From assembly GCF_000151665.1 (NCBI RefSeq), contig NW_013171821.1, positions 131,929 to 195,928 of the forward strand: a stretch of DNA of 64,000 bases, read 5' to 3'. Position numbers and translations under genes: made by a program. Position 1 is the stretch's first letter. Each line of letters starts with the position of its first letter. The notes beneath the pieces were generated by a model. It was not told the DNA's origin. It was given only the letters and a program-made list of their open reading frames with translations, and did not search any database. This DNA is from Blastocystis hominis (lineage: Eukaryota > Sar > Bigyra > Opalinata > Blastocystidae). Shown here one piece after another: positions 45,710 through 56,212 of this stretch.

Positions 45710-46932
45710 TCAAACACAGTAATAGCCCTTAAACTGACAAAACTTCTGATCCTCCTTCCCGAACTCGTTCCCGATCACAGAAGCCATCACACTCTGACTC
45801 TTCGGCATGATCTGCACTTCATCGCAATAGATCCAGTTGTCCTTGCAGCGAATGATCAGCTTCTTCCTCTCCTTGCAGTACAGCACCGTTCCAGCCGCGT
45901 AGTTCGCAGCATTCGGCAAAAACTTCCCAGAAACTTCCGGCTTCTCGATGGGCGCCATGGACCGCAAGAAAACCACTTTCTCTCCCCATAAACAGCGAAG
46001 AGGATAGTCATAATTCAACGCTCGGAATAAGTTGAACACTTCCGTGGCCGTTTTGGAAGCGAAGTCGACAAACGACAGCTCCTTTTTGATTTTGGGAGCT
46101 TGTGTGACTTGCGATTCATCCTAAAATATATATCATTGTCTTTCATGAATCGAACCTGGTCCATCGGCTTAATCGTATCGATGTTGTACAGCGTGTCCAT
46201 TACGGCCATTCCGCCTTCGAGAGCCAAATAAGTGGCGAGTTGGGGATAGTGCATTAAGGGATCGATTTCGAGGGTTTTTTGGTAAAGACATTTTCCCGCG
46301 TCGATCTGCTTGTCGCTAAGAGTGATGATGGAAATCCCTGTTTCTTTATCACCCTGTTTCTTTACACAAATGAATGAGAAGTACGTTGATGATTGCATGG
46401 TGAATGGGGGCAGCTCCACGGTATTTGGGGAGAAGAGATGGATGCATGTTGATTCCACCATCTTTGAAACAAGAAATTACATGCGGAGGCACAAAATAAC
46501 CAAACGAAGCAACCACACATAAGTCATACTGCTTGGATGTGATCGATTCAGGCGGCACCCACTCTTTGAGGGAGTGATTTCTACAGTAGACACATCAGTT
46601 ATCAAAATACTCCATTCGAGGAAGTTGAGTAAAGGGAATCTCGTTTTTCTCACAGAAACGTCGGATCGGAGACTCGATTATCTCATTTCCACGCTTGCCC
46701 TTTTTATCAGCAGTACAGACAACCTATTTCACAATAACGATAAAATCACAAGGAATACCTCGAGTTTATTAATAAGCCCATCTTCGCGAATATAGTCATT
46801 ATACAATAATTGCAAAGTAGGATTAGACACTGCATCAGAGCCAAAGAAGACCAAATTCAGAGATTTTGTAGAGTAGAAACTCTTTCCACAAATGGTATGC
46901 ACAAGGGGACGAATACGCGAGAGCCTGAACAT
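45710..46932 (-). CDS. Methionyl-tRNA formyltransferase, organellar
   Basis: Formylates initiator Met-tRNA with 10-formyl-THF for organelle translation. The N-terminus MFRLSRIRPLVHTICGKSFYSTK is a mitochondrial-type targeting sequence. Then NLVFFGSDAVSNPTL (Rossmann start), PIRRFCEKN, the signature INMHPSLLPKYRGAAPIHHAI with the catalytic Asn and His, GDKETGISII, and ALNYDYPLRC at the start of the C-terminal beta-barrel. Five introns of 30-35 nt are removed. ATG 46932-46930; TGA 45712-45710. It shows that the organelle of this organism keeps formyl-Met initiation. About 50 bp separate it from RIO1 upstream on the same strand. Confidence 0.93.
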
Positions 46933-46982
46933 AATTGTATGTCACTTTGCCATTTAAATCAAACAAGTAAATTCTAAAACGA

Positions 46983-48594
46983 CTACTTTCTCAATTTCGC
47001 CTGCTTCTGAGCTCGCTTCTTCACACTCTTCGGAATCTTTGTCTTCCTCTTTTCTCGCTTCTGCTCCTTCACCAGCTGTTTATGCGCCTTCTTTTCCTCT
47101 TTCGTTGCATTCTTCAGCGTATACGGCACTTCCTTCACCTCTTCTACCGTCTCCACGGCCTCCACTTCATCATCAGCTAATGTCGCTTCAATCGGCACTG
47201 TATGTTCTTCCAACACCCTCCTCACTTCCTCGTCATTATATTCTACTTCAAACCCACTCCTCTCTCCCTACTCTCCTTAAACTCCTCTTCAAACTCATCC
47301 ACTTCCTCATTTTCGCTTTCTTCTTCGCTGTTTCCACCGTTTCCACCGTTTCCACCATTCTCTTCCTCCTCTTCTGCCTCCGCCTCTTCGGCTTGCTCTT
47401 CCTCCTGTTTCATGGCGATATCGATCCCGGTGAGCGCGGAATAAAAGATTTCCTGGATGTTTCCGCGCTTCAAGTTGCTAATATCCTTCTCGATGTGCAC
47501 CACTTCGAACAGATTCTGCGGGATAAACGCAGACATGAACACTTGCTCCTCGTTCTGGTAGCTGCCGCTCTGCATGATCGCGCGCGATGCTTCGATCGCC
47601 TACCATTCATGTGCATCTCCATGACGACTCGCTCGATGTAGCTGTCGTATTCGCTCTCCTGCAGCGTGTGGCGTGTGACGAAGTCGAACAACTCCTTGGT
47701 AGCCATTACCTCCACTCCATTTCTGATCATTACCGAGATGATGATCGAGGTACTTCGCAAAGTAGTCCGTGACGTTCTTGCAGTCGCTTCGAAGGAAATG
47801 AAGGGCGTTCGGGTGATCGATCTCCACGGATTGCGACACGTCGATGATCCAAACGTCCTTGTTATAGTATAACAAGTTGTACTCCGAGAGATCTCCGTGC
47901 ACCAATCTGCATTTCTGGTACATGTCGCGGAGGAGGTGAACCAGACGAAGGTAAATGCGGTTGTAACTCTTCTTGGTTAGCTCGACATCCTTCAATCGAG
48001 GAGCTGGCCAACCGTTCTGGCCTAAGAACTCCATAACCAAAACGTTTCGAGTTAGGCTGTATGTTTGAGGGACTGGAAGACCAGCAGCGTAGAGACTAAA
48101 GGATTATGATAAACACTGCACTGAAACCGGCCTAAATTTCTTCTTTCCTTTTCTGCCCACATTGCCACCATTTTGCGCGGATTCGACTTGTTGAAACCGT
48201 GGCGGAACCGGAAATCTCCAGCCACGTAACGCTCTCGATCCTTAAACACAAGGATTGACGTTTTATAGATCTTTACTGCCAGTTCCTTTCCATTCCCTCC
48301 AATTGCATGGTACACATTTGCCTGGGATACTATATCATCGCAAAAAGCATACTTCCTTTCCAGTGCTTACACACCCATTCATTTCTGTTAGCAAACCGCG
48401 GTTCAACATCTGGAAGAGAATGAATCGGGTTCTAGGATCCATGACGTTTTCCGTTGTGGCTCTGTCATCACGTCCCGTATGGCGAGACCTACATTACAAG
48501 AGATAAGAACAAGTCACTGCTTTCCTTCTTCTTCATTTGCAAGATGCTTGTTAATCGCAGTCTCTACTCGATTCGATGCAGAATACTCGGTCAT
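46983..48594 (-). CDS. RIOK1: RIO1 atypical serine kinase
   Basis: ATPase/kinase of late cytoplasmic 40S ribosomal subunit maturation. Conserved blocks after splicing: [30 protein letters not shown] (P-loop), [26 protein letters not shown]...[42 protein letters not shown] (catalytic loop Asp and Asn) and [16 protein letters not shown] (metal-binding Asp). The C-terminus is acidic, then has a GGN repeat and a Lys/Arg-rich tail as is usual for RIO1. Seven introns of 26-31 nt. ATG 48594-48592, TAG 46985-46983. Confidence 0.95.
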
Positions 48595-48668
48595 TGAGCG
48601 ATAATAAGTATTGGTACAAACAACAACCGCGGGAATGATGTTTTATCACTTTCTCACAAAATACAACA

Positions 48669-48988
48669 ATGAATCCCACTTATTTTAAATGCTCCGTGTG
48701 TAACATTTCGTTGCCGATTATATACAAGGGGCAAGATCCTCCCTTCTTACCAGGAGTTCAGTAAGTGGATTTATGGCGGGTTACATGAAGCTTTAAAGAG
48801 GTACTTTACGTAATGGAGGAACAATCCAATGACACGATGCCTGTGCCCATTGGAGGGATTTGCGCCGAATGTGGAAAACCATGCTGTTTACAACCTTCCT
48901 GCAGTGTTATGAATACATCAGACAGGTATGTTAGAAAACAAAGCTCTTGTTTAGTCACCGATATTGCATTTATCATTCTTCAAAGTGA
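48669..48988 (+). CDS. CDPF1-like cysteine-rich protein
   Basis: Short zinc-type protein resembling human CDPF1 (cysteine-rich DPF motif domain protein; function unknown). Conserved items: FKCSVCNISLP (family FxCxLCG), a GQDPPF block (the DPF-type motif), YVMEEQ, and GICAECGKPCCLQPSCSV (family LGSxCSLCxxxVCVGPxCS), then a short tail. The 29-nt intron near 48928-48956 is clear. The first intron starts at GTAAGT near 48762, but no acceptor by eye gives an open frame, so either a nonstandard splice or a base difference is involved. TGA at 48986-48988. Confidence 0.6.
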
Positions 48989-49029
48989 ACGATCAGTTAT
49001 TTCTATGTATCATGTAGTTGTTTGATTTT

Positions 49030-49712
49030 TCACGAAAGGCTTATTTCTTTGTACTCTTTGCTTTTGTCGAGGAAGAGCAGTGGGCTGTAGCACACATTCA
49101 ACAATTTATACAACCTATAGGTGTAAATGAACATGAAGACTCTGATAGCAACAACAGCGACGCAAAGGATGAATTGGATTAATAGGATAGGCCACATATA
49201 GTGAATATCATAGATTCTGCAATCTTCGCTAGGAAAGGTCATCATACAGTTGGAGTGGAACGAACTCATTTGCGGGAGGATGATGAAGGTACAGATGATA
49301 CTAATACTCTAGGCGATATTCATGAGTATTTGGATACAGCTAGAACGATACATAATATACACAGCAGTAATACCTTTAGGTGAGAATACAATTCAAATTT
49401 TGTACGATTACCAAAAATTGGTTGACCAAGAGCTGCGATCCCACAATGCTATATGAAAAACGCCCATAACAAGTGCACAGTATGACTGGAGTGACAGAGT
49501 TGAGTATAATAATGACCGGGATAGGATAAGCAAAGGAGTTTTCACTGCGCCAGTAAATCCCTACAAAAACATTCTGGATTACTATCCAAATCTAGCGATT
49601 ACAAATAGTTTTCTAAGCAAACCAAATTAATGACTGCAATGAGATAGTTTTTCTTCACAATTCGATCAACCTCGACTAGTAAACAAGAAAGACGGTCTGA
49701 AGTGTCGTTCAT
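49030..49712 (-). CDS. Four-span membrane protein, family unknown
   Basis: About 190 residues from four exons with introns of 29-38 nt. Four hydrophobic helices: YLIAVINLIWIVIQNVFVGIY, PIPVIIILNSVTPVILC, QFLVLLLCILCIVLASISIICTFIIL and WPILLIQFILCVAVVAIRVFMFIY. Between the last two is a Cys-containing loop (NCMMTFPSEDC). This tetraspan-like plan is shared by many short protist membrane proteins; the tetraspanin CCG motif is absent. ATG 49712-49710, TGA 49032-49030. Convergent with the CDPF1-like gene, divergent from RPL3. Confidence 0.65.
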
Positions 49713-49954
49713 TTTGAACATTTGTCAAAGCCGAAGATTTCTATCAAGTCGATTCTAAACCGCAGTATCTAACTCAATGAAATAGAAAAATAGATTGGGA
49801 TCGTATTTTCAAACATAATAATTGTAGAATGAATACTTAACTGATTCTGCCGAGAATCCGAGTATTCGATCCTATAGTAATTTTCCACGATGGAATCGGA
49901 GTGGTTTCATTATCAAACCATTCATTTTCCTCACTTTTTTCCTAATCAAACAGC

Positions 49955-51165
49955 ATGTCTCACCGTAAATACGAATGTAGGTCTGTGTTGGAGTACTGTG
50001 GAGCGATTGTAACGCGTGTGTAGGTCCTCGTCATGGACACATGGGTTTCCTTCCTCGTAAGCGATGCACTCACAACCGCGGTCATGTGCGCAGCTTCCCC
50101 AAGGACAAGGCTGACCAGAAGCCTCATCTTACCGCTTTCATGGGATACAAGGCCGGTATGACTCACATCGTGCGTGTCTTGGACCGTCCCGGAAGCAAGG
50201 CCCACAAGCAGGAGATCGTGGAGGCTGTGACCATTCTGGAAACTCCTCCCATGGTCGTGGTGGGTATTGTGGGATATGTGGAGACTCCTCGCGGTCTGCG
50301 CACCCTGACCACCGTGTTCGCTGAGCACTTGGATGACTCTTGCAAGCGCCGCTTCTACAAGAACTGGTACAACAGCAAGAAGAAGGCCTTCACGAAGTAC
50401 GCTGCCCGCATGGCTACGGACGAGGGCAAGGAGGCCATGGAGCAGAAGCTGAAGAAGATCGTGGACTACTGCCAGGTGGTGCGTGTGCTGGCCCACACCC
50501 AGATCCAAAAGCTGAAGATCGGTCAGAAGAAGGCCCATCTGATGGAGATTCAGGTGAACGGTGGCAACATGGAGGAGAAGGTGGCGTTCGCGAAGAGCCT
50601 TCTGGAGAAGGAGGTGAAGGTGAGCGACGTGTTCGAGCCGAGCGAGATGATCGACACGATCGGTGTGACGAAGGGTAAGGGCTTCGAGGGTGTGACCACC
50701 CGTTGGGGCACCACTCGTCTTCCTCGCAAGACGCATCGTGGTCTGCGTAAGGTGGCTTGTATCGGTGCCTGGCATCCTTCGCGTGTGCACTTCACCGTGC
50801 CTCGTGCGGGTCAGAACGGATACCATCACCGCACCGATGTGAACAAGAAGATCTACCGCATTGGAGCTGCGGGCGACGCCAAGTCCGCTTCCACGGAGGC
50901 CGATCTGACGGAGAAGAGCATCACTCCCATGGGAGGCTTCCCTCACTACGGAGAGGTCAACAACGACTGGATCATGGTGAAGGGAGGTGTGATGGGATCC
51001 AAGAAGAGAGTCATCACGCTCCGCAAGTCCCTCCGCACGCACACGCGCAGATCCGACCAGGAGAACATTGTCCTGTCCTTCATCGATACCTCCTCCAAGA
51101 TGGGTCACGGAAGATTCCAGACCACCGCCGAGAAGGCCAAGTTCTATGGAACCCTCAAGAACTAA
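49955..51165 (+). CDS. RPL3: 60S ribosomal protein L3 (uL3)
   Basis: Core large-subunit protein near the peptidyl-transferase centre. A 22-nt first exon (MSHRKYE) is joined to the main exon by removing 49977-50023 (47 nt, longer than most here); total 387 residues, as usual. Conserved: [80 protein letters not shown] (including the His that is methylated in other species). TAA at 51163-51165. GC-rich third positions, consistent with high expression. Confidence 0.98.
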
Positions 51166-51194
51166 GAGAGTCGAACGATCGATTGGGAAATAAT

Positions 51195-51202
51195 TGTTTG
51201 TT
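51195..51202 (+). terminator. TGTTTGTT 3'-end octamer (RPL3)
   Basis: Exact octamer 29 nt after the RPL3 stop. Confidence 0.7.
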
Positions 51203-51364
51203 TGAAACGGAGAGAGTTGTTTAGTTTTGTGATGGAGAGGAGAGGGGGTGGTTCTAGCTTTGGTGTTTAACCCTGATGGAGGAGAGAAGCACAGAACATC
51301 GTGCAACAATCGATTATTTGGTGAAAACAAAGAGAAATGATTTAAAAGTACATTAAAACAATTG

Positions 51365-54195
51365 AATTACTTTTTGACAATATCAGCCAGAACAGAAGCA
51401 ACGTCTATTATTCAGTGGAACCTAGGAAACCATTACTTGATATTGATTTCAATGTGAATTCATTGAATGAACTAGGTAGATTCACCCTTTCAAGATTCGG
51501 AATGTCTAAATCGAATCAATTTCGATTATTGTGATTCTACTTTCAAGTGTTACTCCACCCATTATATAAAAAGCAGCCCATACCGAATCAATGAACGTCA
51601 GATTTGGAAGATCTAATCATTCAATCATTTCTTTCAATTTCATTTTACTTCGCATTATGAATGACGTTGATTTAGATCCAAATAGTGCATATTCACCCAG
51701 TTAAACGGATTGTAATGATGGAAGATCTAGTCATTCAATCATTTCATTCGAATTCATGCAGTACCTTCAATTATTGTCGATGAGAAATAATGGAACGCCC
51801 GGTCACCTAATGTAATGGATTGTAGATTTGGAAGATCTATGCATTCAAACATTGAATATTATATTAGTACCTCGAATTTCAAAGGAACTATCATAGAAAT
51901 TGTACGAATCACTTCCAATTGTACCAATTTGAATGGATCGTAATTGTGGACAATTCTTCAATTCAAAGTCTCCAGCAAAATCACTGAAACTATATTTACC
52001 AATCTCAATTGATTCCAATGATTCACAATTCAATATGTGGAATGATTTCGATAGGAAATTGGTAAGGTACCATGGAGCACCTTTGACTTGAGTAAACGAG
52101 TTTTGACCGATTTGTAAACATTTCAGTTTTCTCAATCCATCGATTTTGAATGTTTGAACATAACTGAAACTGTCATTTCCAATATCCAACGACTCCAACA
52201 CAGTAAATCGACTGATATCGAAATTCTTATAATCTTCATCATTGCAAATCCAATTCGGAAGAGCAATCGAAGTGACCAATGATTCGATTGATTGAATGAA
52301 ATCGACATGATACACTTCAGTTGCTACTAATCGTGATAATAGATTATGAACATCTAGATTCGATGAATCGAATTCGAAATACTTGTCACTGTGGATTTCA
52401 TTACACTGTGGAACGAATTCGGTAAATCGACAATTTGAAGATTGGGAATATCTGAACAATCAAGAATATCGATTGAATCCACTTTCGAATGTGATGATTC
52501 GAGTTTCATTGAAACTGCATCCTTTCAAATTACGAATGGTCGACAATTTGGGCAGATCTACATTCGATTATTGTTTCATTTCAGTTCATTCGTACTTCGC
52601 ATTGTCAGTGAACAAAATGAATCTTTATCATTCCCATCAATCGCTCCATGTCCAAGTTGAATGGATTGTAGACTTGGAAGGTCTATTCCAATCATTCTGT
52701 TTCTTCATGTATAATACCTTCAATTGTGATCGATGGAGTAAATCGGAATGCTGAGTGTCCTAGTGTAACGGATTGTAGATTTGGAAGATCTATGCATTAC
52801 CCAAATATTCAATATCATATCATTTCTTACCTCGAATCACAAAGGAACTATAAAAGAAATTGCATGAATCACTTCCAATTGTCCCGATTTGAATGGATTG
52901 TAATTGTGGTAGATTCTTCAATTCAAAGTCGCCTCCAAAATCACTGAAACTATATTGACCAATTTGAATTGATTCCAATGATTCACAATTCAATATGTGG
53001 AATGATTTCGATTTGTCATTTCCCCATCCATTCTTTTTCTGAGTAAATGAATTGATTCCGATTTTGATCGTTTTCAATCGATTCTATCCATCGATTTGGA
53101 GTGTTTGCACTGATTCAAAGCAATCATCACCAATTTTGATCGACTGTAACCACTCAAATCTGTTTACATTTAGTTCACTTACATCATTATAACTATTCGA
53201 TGAAATCTTCAAATCGGTCATTTCAAATCTCACACTTTCGGATTCTTTGAATTCCGTAATATTTGCTTCAACACTCGATGGATTGTACCACCCATTATTC
53301 AGATTTATTCCACTCACTTCTTTTCCATCGTTCCATTCACATTCTCGAGTTGCAACTCCACTCTTTTCATCAATCAAACATCCCACACCTTCACGAATAA
53401 ATTGTTCATTGTCTTCATCATAGCGAAATCCACCCACATACATCGGAATTCGTTTCATTGGATCCAAACTAGCTGAACCATTTCGCTTCAATTCGGTCAT
53501 TGTATCTCCATCGAAACATCGAATCACTTCTTTCAATGCTCCTTTGCTCCAAATGCCTTCTACAACCACATTTCCGCTTTCTTCATCATATTCGATACCC
53601 CACCCTTCTCTTTGACGATTATTGTTGAATTCTCCGTGGTAGAGCAAATGTCCAGTTTGGAGGGACCAAATTTCCATTCGAAGGCCCTTCTTGTGATTCC
53701 TTATACGACCCCAATTAGTTTGTTCCAAAATATCCTGGAATCGTTGAACGAAATCAACTCGACCATTTTTGTATCGAACAAACTCACCCACCCACTTCTT
53801 TTCATTTTCTATTTCATTCCATTGTTGTTTTAGTACATTATTTTCATACAAAAATACATGGCCTAGAGGAGAACGCATTGTAAACTCGTTTTTATGTTCT
53901 CCTTGATAATATTGAACAGAATATTGCATTCCGTCTTTCATGACAATTTTTGGCTCACCATGTGTGACATATCCATCAAGTAAGTGTTCCGCTCCCTTCA
54001 TCTTGCTGAAAGTGACTATTCATGAGTACAAATGCATGTTTGTACATTCAGGATCCATTTTTGTGTTGCTATTGGAAATAAAATGATTTTCCAGAATTAA
54101 CCTGAAAACATTCCTATTTCCTATTTTGGCACAATTTGGATGAAATCAACCATTCTATTCTCTGATATAATAATAATAATAATAATCCGATGCTA
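51365..54195 (-). repeat. Inverted duplication, copy B (MORN-LRR gene)
   Basis: Reverse-complement match to 23957-25845, about 2.83 kb against 1.89 kb. The extra ~0.95 kb lies between two copies of a direct repeat (GATTTGGAAGATCTATGCATT at about 51826 and 52771), which is where copy A is cut short. Confidence 0.85.
51701..54001 (-). CDS. MORN plus LRR-module protein, longer copy B with early stop
   Basis: ATG at 54001-53999 opens an intact N-terminus. MORN-like hairpins and LRR modules follow as in copy A, including the same in-frame TAG, bridged if 53084-53110 is a 27-nt intron. The module exons then continue: DLPNLQSVTLG, DLPSLQSIQLG, NLPKLSTIRNL, NIPNLQIVDLP, a second LRR block (NVHNLLSRLVATEV to FELKNCPQLRSI), DLPNLQSITLG. 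Each intron ends TAG before AT CTT CC or a variant. The frame stops at TAA 51703-51701, where copy A has CAA-type sequence, removing the last modules; the ancestral end is near 51368. Probably expressed but truncated; function unknown. Confidence 0.6.
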
Positions 54196-54314
54196 AGTGA
54201 CCACAGGTAAACGCAAGTTATTGTGATTTACAACAACTTTCCCGTTTGAACTTGGTTCCTTGCATTTTTGTGTTCTGATTCATGTCAAATCCTTCTTTTA
54301 CCTAGAATCCCACA

Positions 54315-56161
54315 TTATGATTTTCCAATCACATTCTCTGCCACCCCTTCCCTGCAATTCGTATCCAACAAACAACCCAACGAAGACTCAAATTCAGCAA
54401 TCTCCGGTTCTTCACCCACGCCTGCGCATCCTTCACTTGAATCTCCACATTTCGATTCTACATCCCATCCTGTCCTCTCTCCTACCTCCACTCGATAGGG
54501 CAGCACAGGATAAATCTCCTCCTCCAAGAACTTCGTCAATTCCCCCATCGCTCTCTCATTCAACCCCGTTTTGATCAGAATCTTCGTCTCCGTCAAGTCC
54601 TTCTCCGCGAAATACTTCAAATCATACATCGTTCCCAGCATCAGCAGCACATTCCCCACAATCCTCTCATCCCCCACATACGTGCCTATTCCTCAGTTTC
54701 CCCGTTTCCTCGTTCCCTACAAATCGCGTTCGCCTTCGGCTCGAACTTCGGACAGAACGATCGATTGTAGTACCAGTTCCAGAACACTTGCCGCAACGCG
54801 CGGCGCATCTGCGGGACTTTGCTTTCGTTCAGCCAGAACCGTTCTCTACGCTCGATTTCCCGCCAAAACGCTACAGCTCGCTCGAAGGAACTCCCGAAAC
54901 ATCCACGTTTTTGCGTTTCAGCTCCGAAAACGACGCTTCAAACTCCCGCGAATTCGCGTGGATCTCCGCGATCATCATGCCCTCGCGGAACCGCGGGAAT
55001 ACGCCCAGCTTGCGCGCCTCGTCGTAGTACTGCAGAGCCAGCTGAAACTCCCCCAGACGGTAGTAACTCCCTATAACAGCGCTATAACAGAGCGAGTTCT
55101 GGACGAGTTTCCACTTTTCCTCCTCGAGCGGGACGACCCCGTTTTCCTCGGTCTTCCCCGCGGCAAGCTGGTGCTTGGAGGCGATGGCGAGCGTGGGGGC
55201 GATGGGGCGGATGGAGTGGAACATGGCGATGCACCGCGGATAAAACTGGCCTTCGTAGAAGCCTGAGGAAAAGGGGAAACTGGGGAACTACCGACGATGG
55301 CGTTGCTGTAGAGGTCGTTTCCGCCGGAGACGTTGGAACGCTTGTAGACGGGGTTGTCGAGGAAGGAGGAGAGCAGCGAGGTCGCTTGCTTGACATCATT
55401 AAGGGAGAGGAGGCAGCGGATGTAGGTCGCTAGGGGAATGAGGGGAGCAGAGTGCGTACAGTTCAGAATGACGCTGTTTTGGCGAGAAGCGCTCTGCGAA
55501 TTGTACGCCATGTGGAGAGTCCGAGAGTCCTTGACTTCGGCCGCGCAAAGCATTACGTATTTGAGGGACATTTGATTGACGAGGGAGAGCATGTTGTTCT
55601 TGCGGTAGAAATGGAAAACTTCAAGGGCGAGCTTGGTGAGGCCCAGACGGTACATGTAGCAAATACTGGACGAAAGCTCCTATGGACTCACTCACAAAGT
55701 TTCCAAGAAAGCACGTTAGGAAAGAGAAACACCTTGTCGGCGAGCAGTTGCTTTGTTTCTCGCACATACTAGCCACTTACACACAGAATCCAAACATACG
55801 TCCTGTTTTCTAAAGGTACTGTGGTCAATTAGAGTAAGATAATACTTCACTCGCTTTTCTTGCTCTGCCGAACTATTGTATTACAGCCTGTACAAAAAAT
55901 GTACCGTTTTTCCAAAACTTGCTTTTTCAATGTCTCGTTCTTGCTCTCGGCAACATCAGGAACAGTTCCCCAAAAGCGCGCATTCAGTCCGTTTCCCAAA
56001 AGCGAGCGTCTGCCAGGAAGATTACAGCATGAAAGAAAGGAGGGGTTATTCCCCCCTCTACAGATAGTTTGCAGTCGAGAGAATAGCGCTCTTCCTCGAA
56101 ATGCCAACATTCTTTTAAATACAGGTCGTTGGTGTGTTGGATTGAATTTCTGTTTGATCAT
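54315..56161 (-). CDS. PPR/TPR-like helical repeat protein, probably organellar
   Basis: Six or more exons. Paired helices of about 35 residues such as SVICYMYRLGLTKLALEVFHFY-type, ATYIRCLLSLNDVKQATSLLSSF and LCYSAVIGSYYRLGEFQLALQYYDEARKLGV are typical of pentatricopeptide or TPR repeats, which bind organelle RNA or proteins. The N-terminus after the second Met (56110-56108) is Arg-rich (MLAFRGRALFSRLQT), fitting an organelle-targeting sequence. Introns of 29-35 nt, including one beginning GTACATTTTT near 55900. TAA at 54317-54315. The first ATG (56161) would leave only 51 bp to the divergent RhoGEF. Exact role unknown. Confidence 0.6.
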
Positions 56162-56212
56162 AATAAGCGTTTGGATCGTCTCATTTTTTGTATTCGTCTA
56201 CACTAAAATCAA

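Noticed and set aside
49960-51330. Minus-strand frame of 456 codons opposite RPL3
   Set aside because: It is the antisense shadow of the highly biased RPL3 codons, is His/Leu-rich and resembles no protein.
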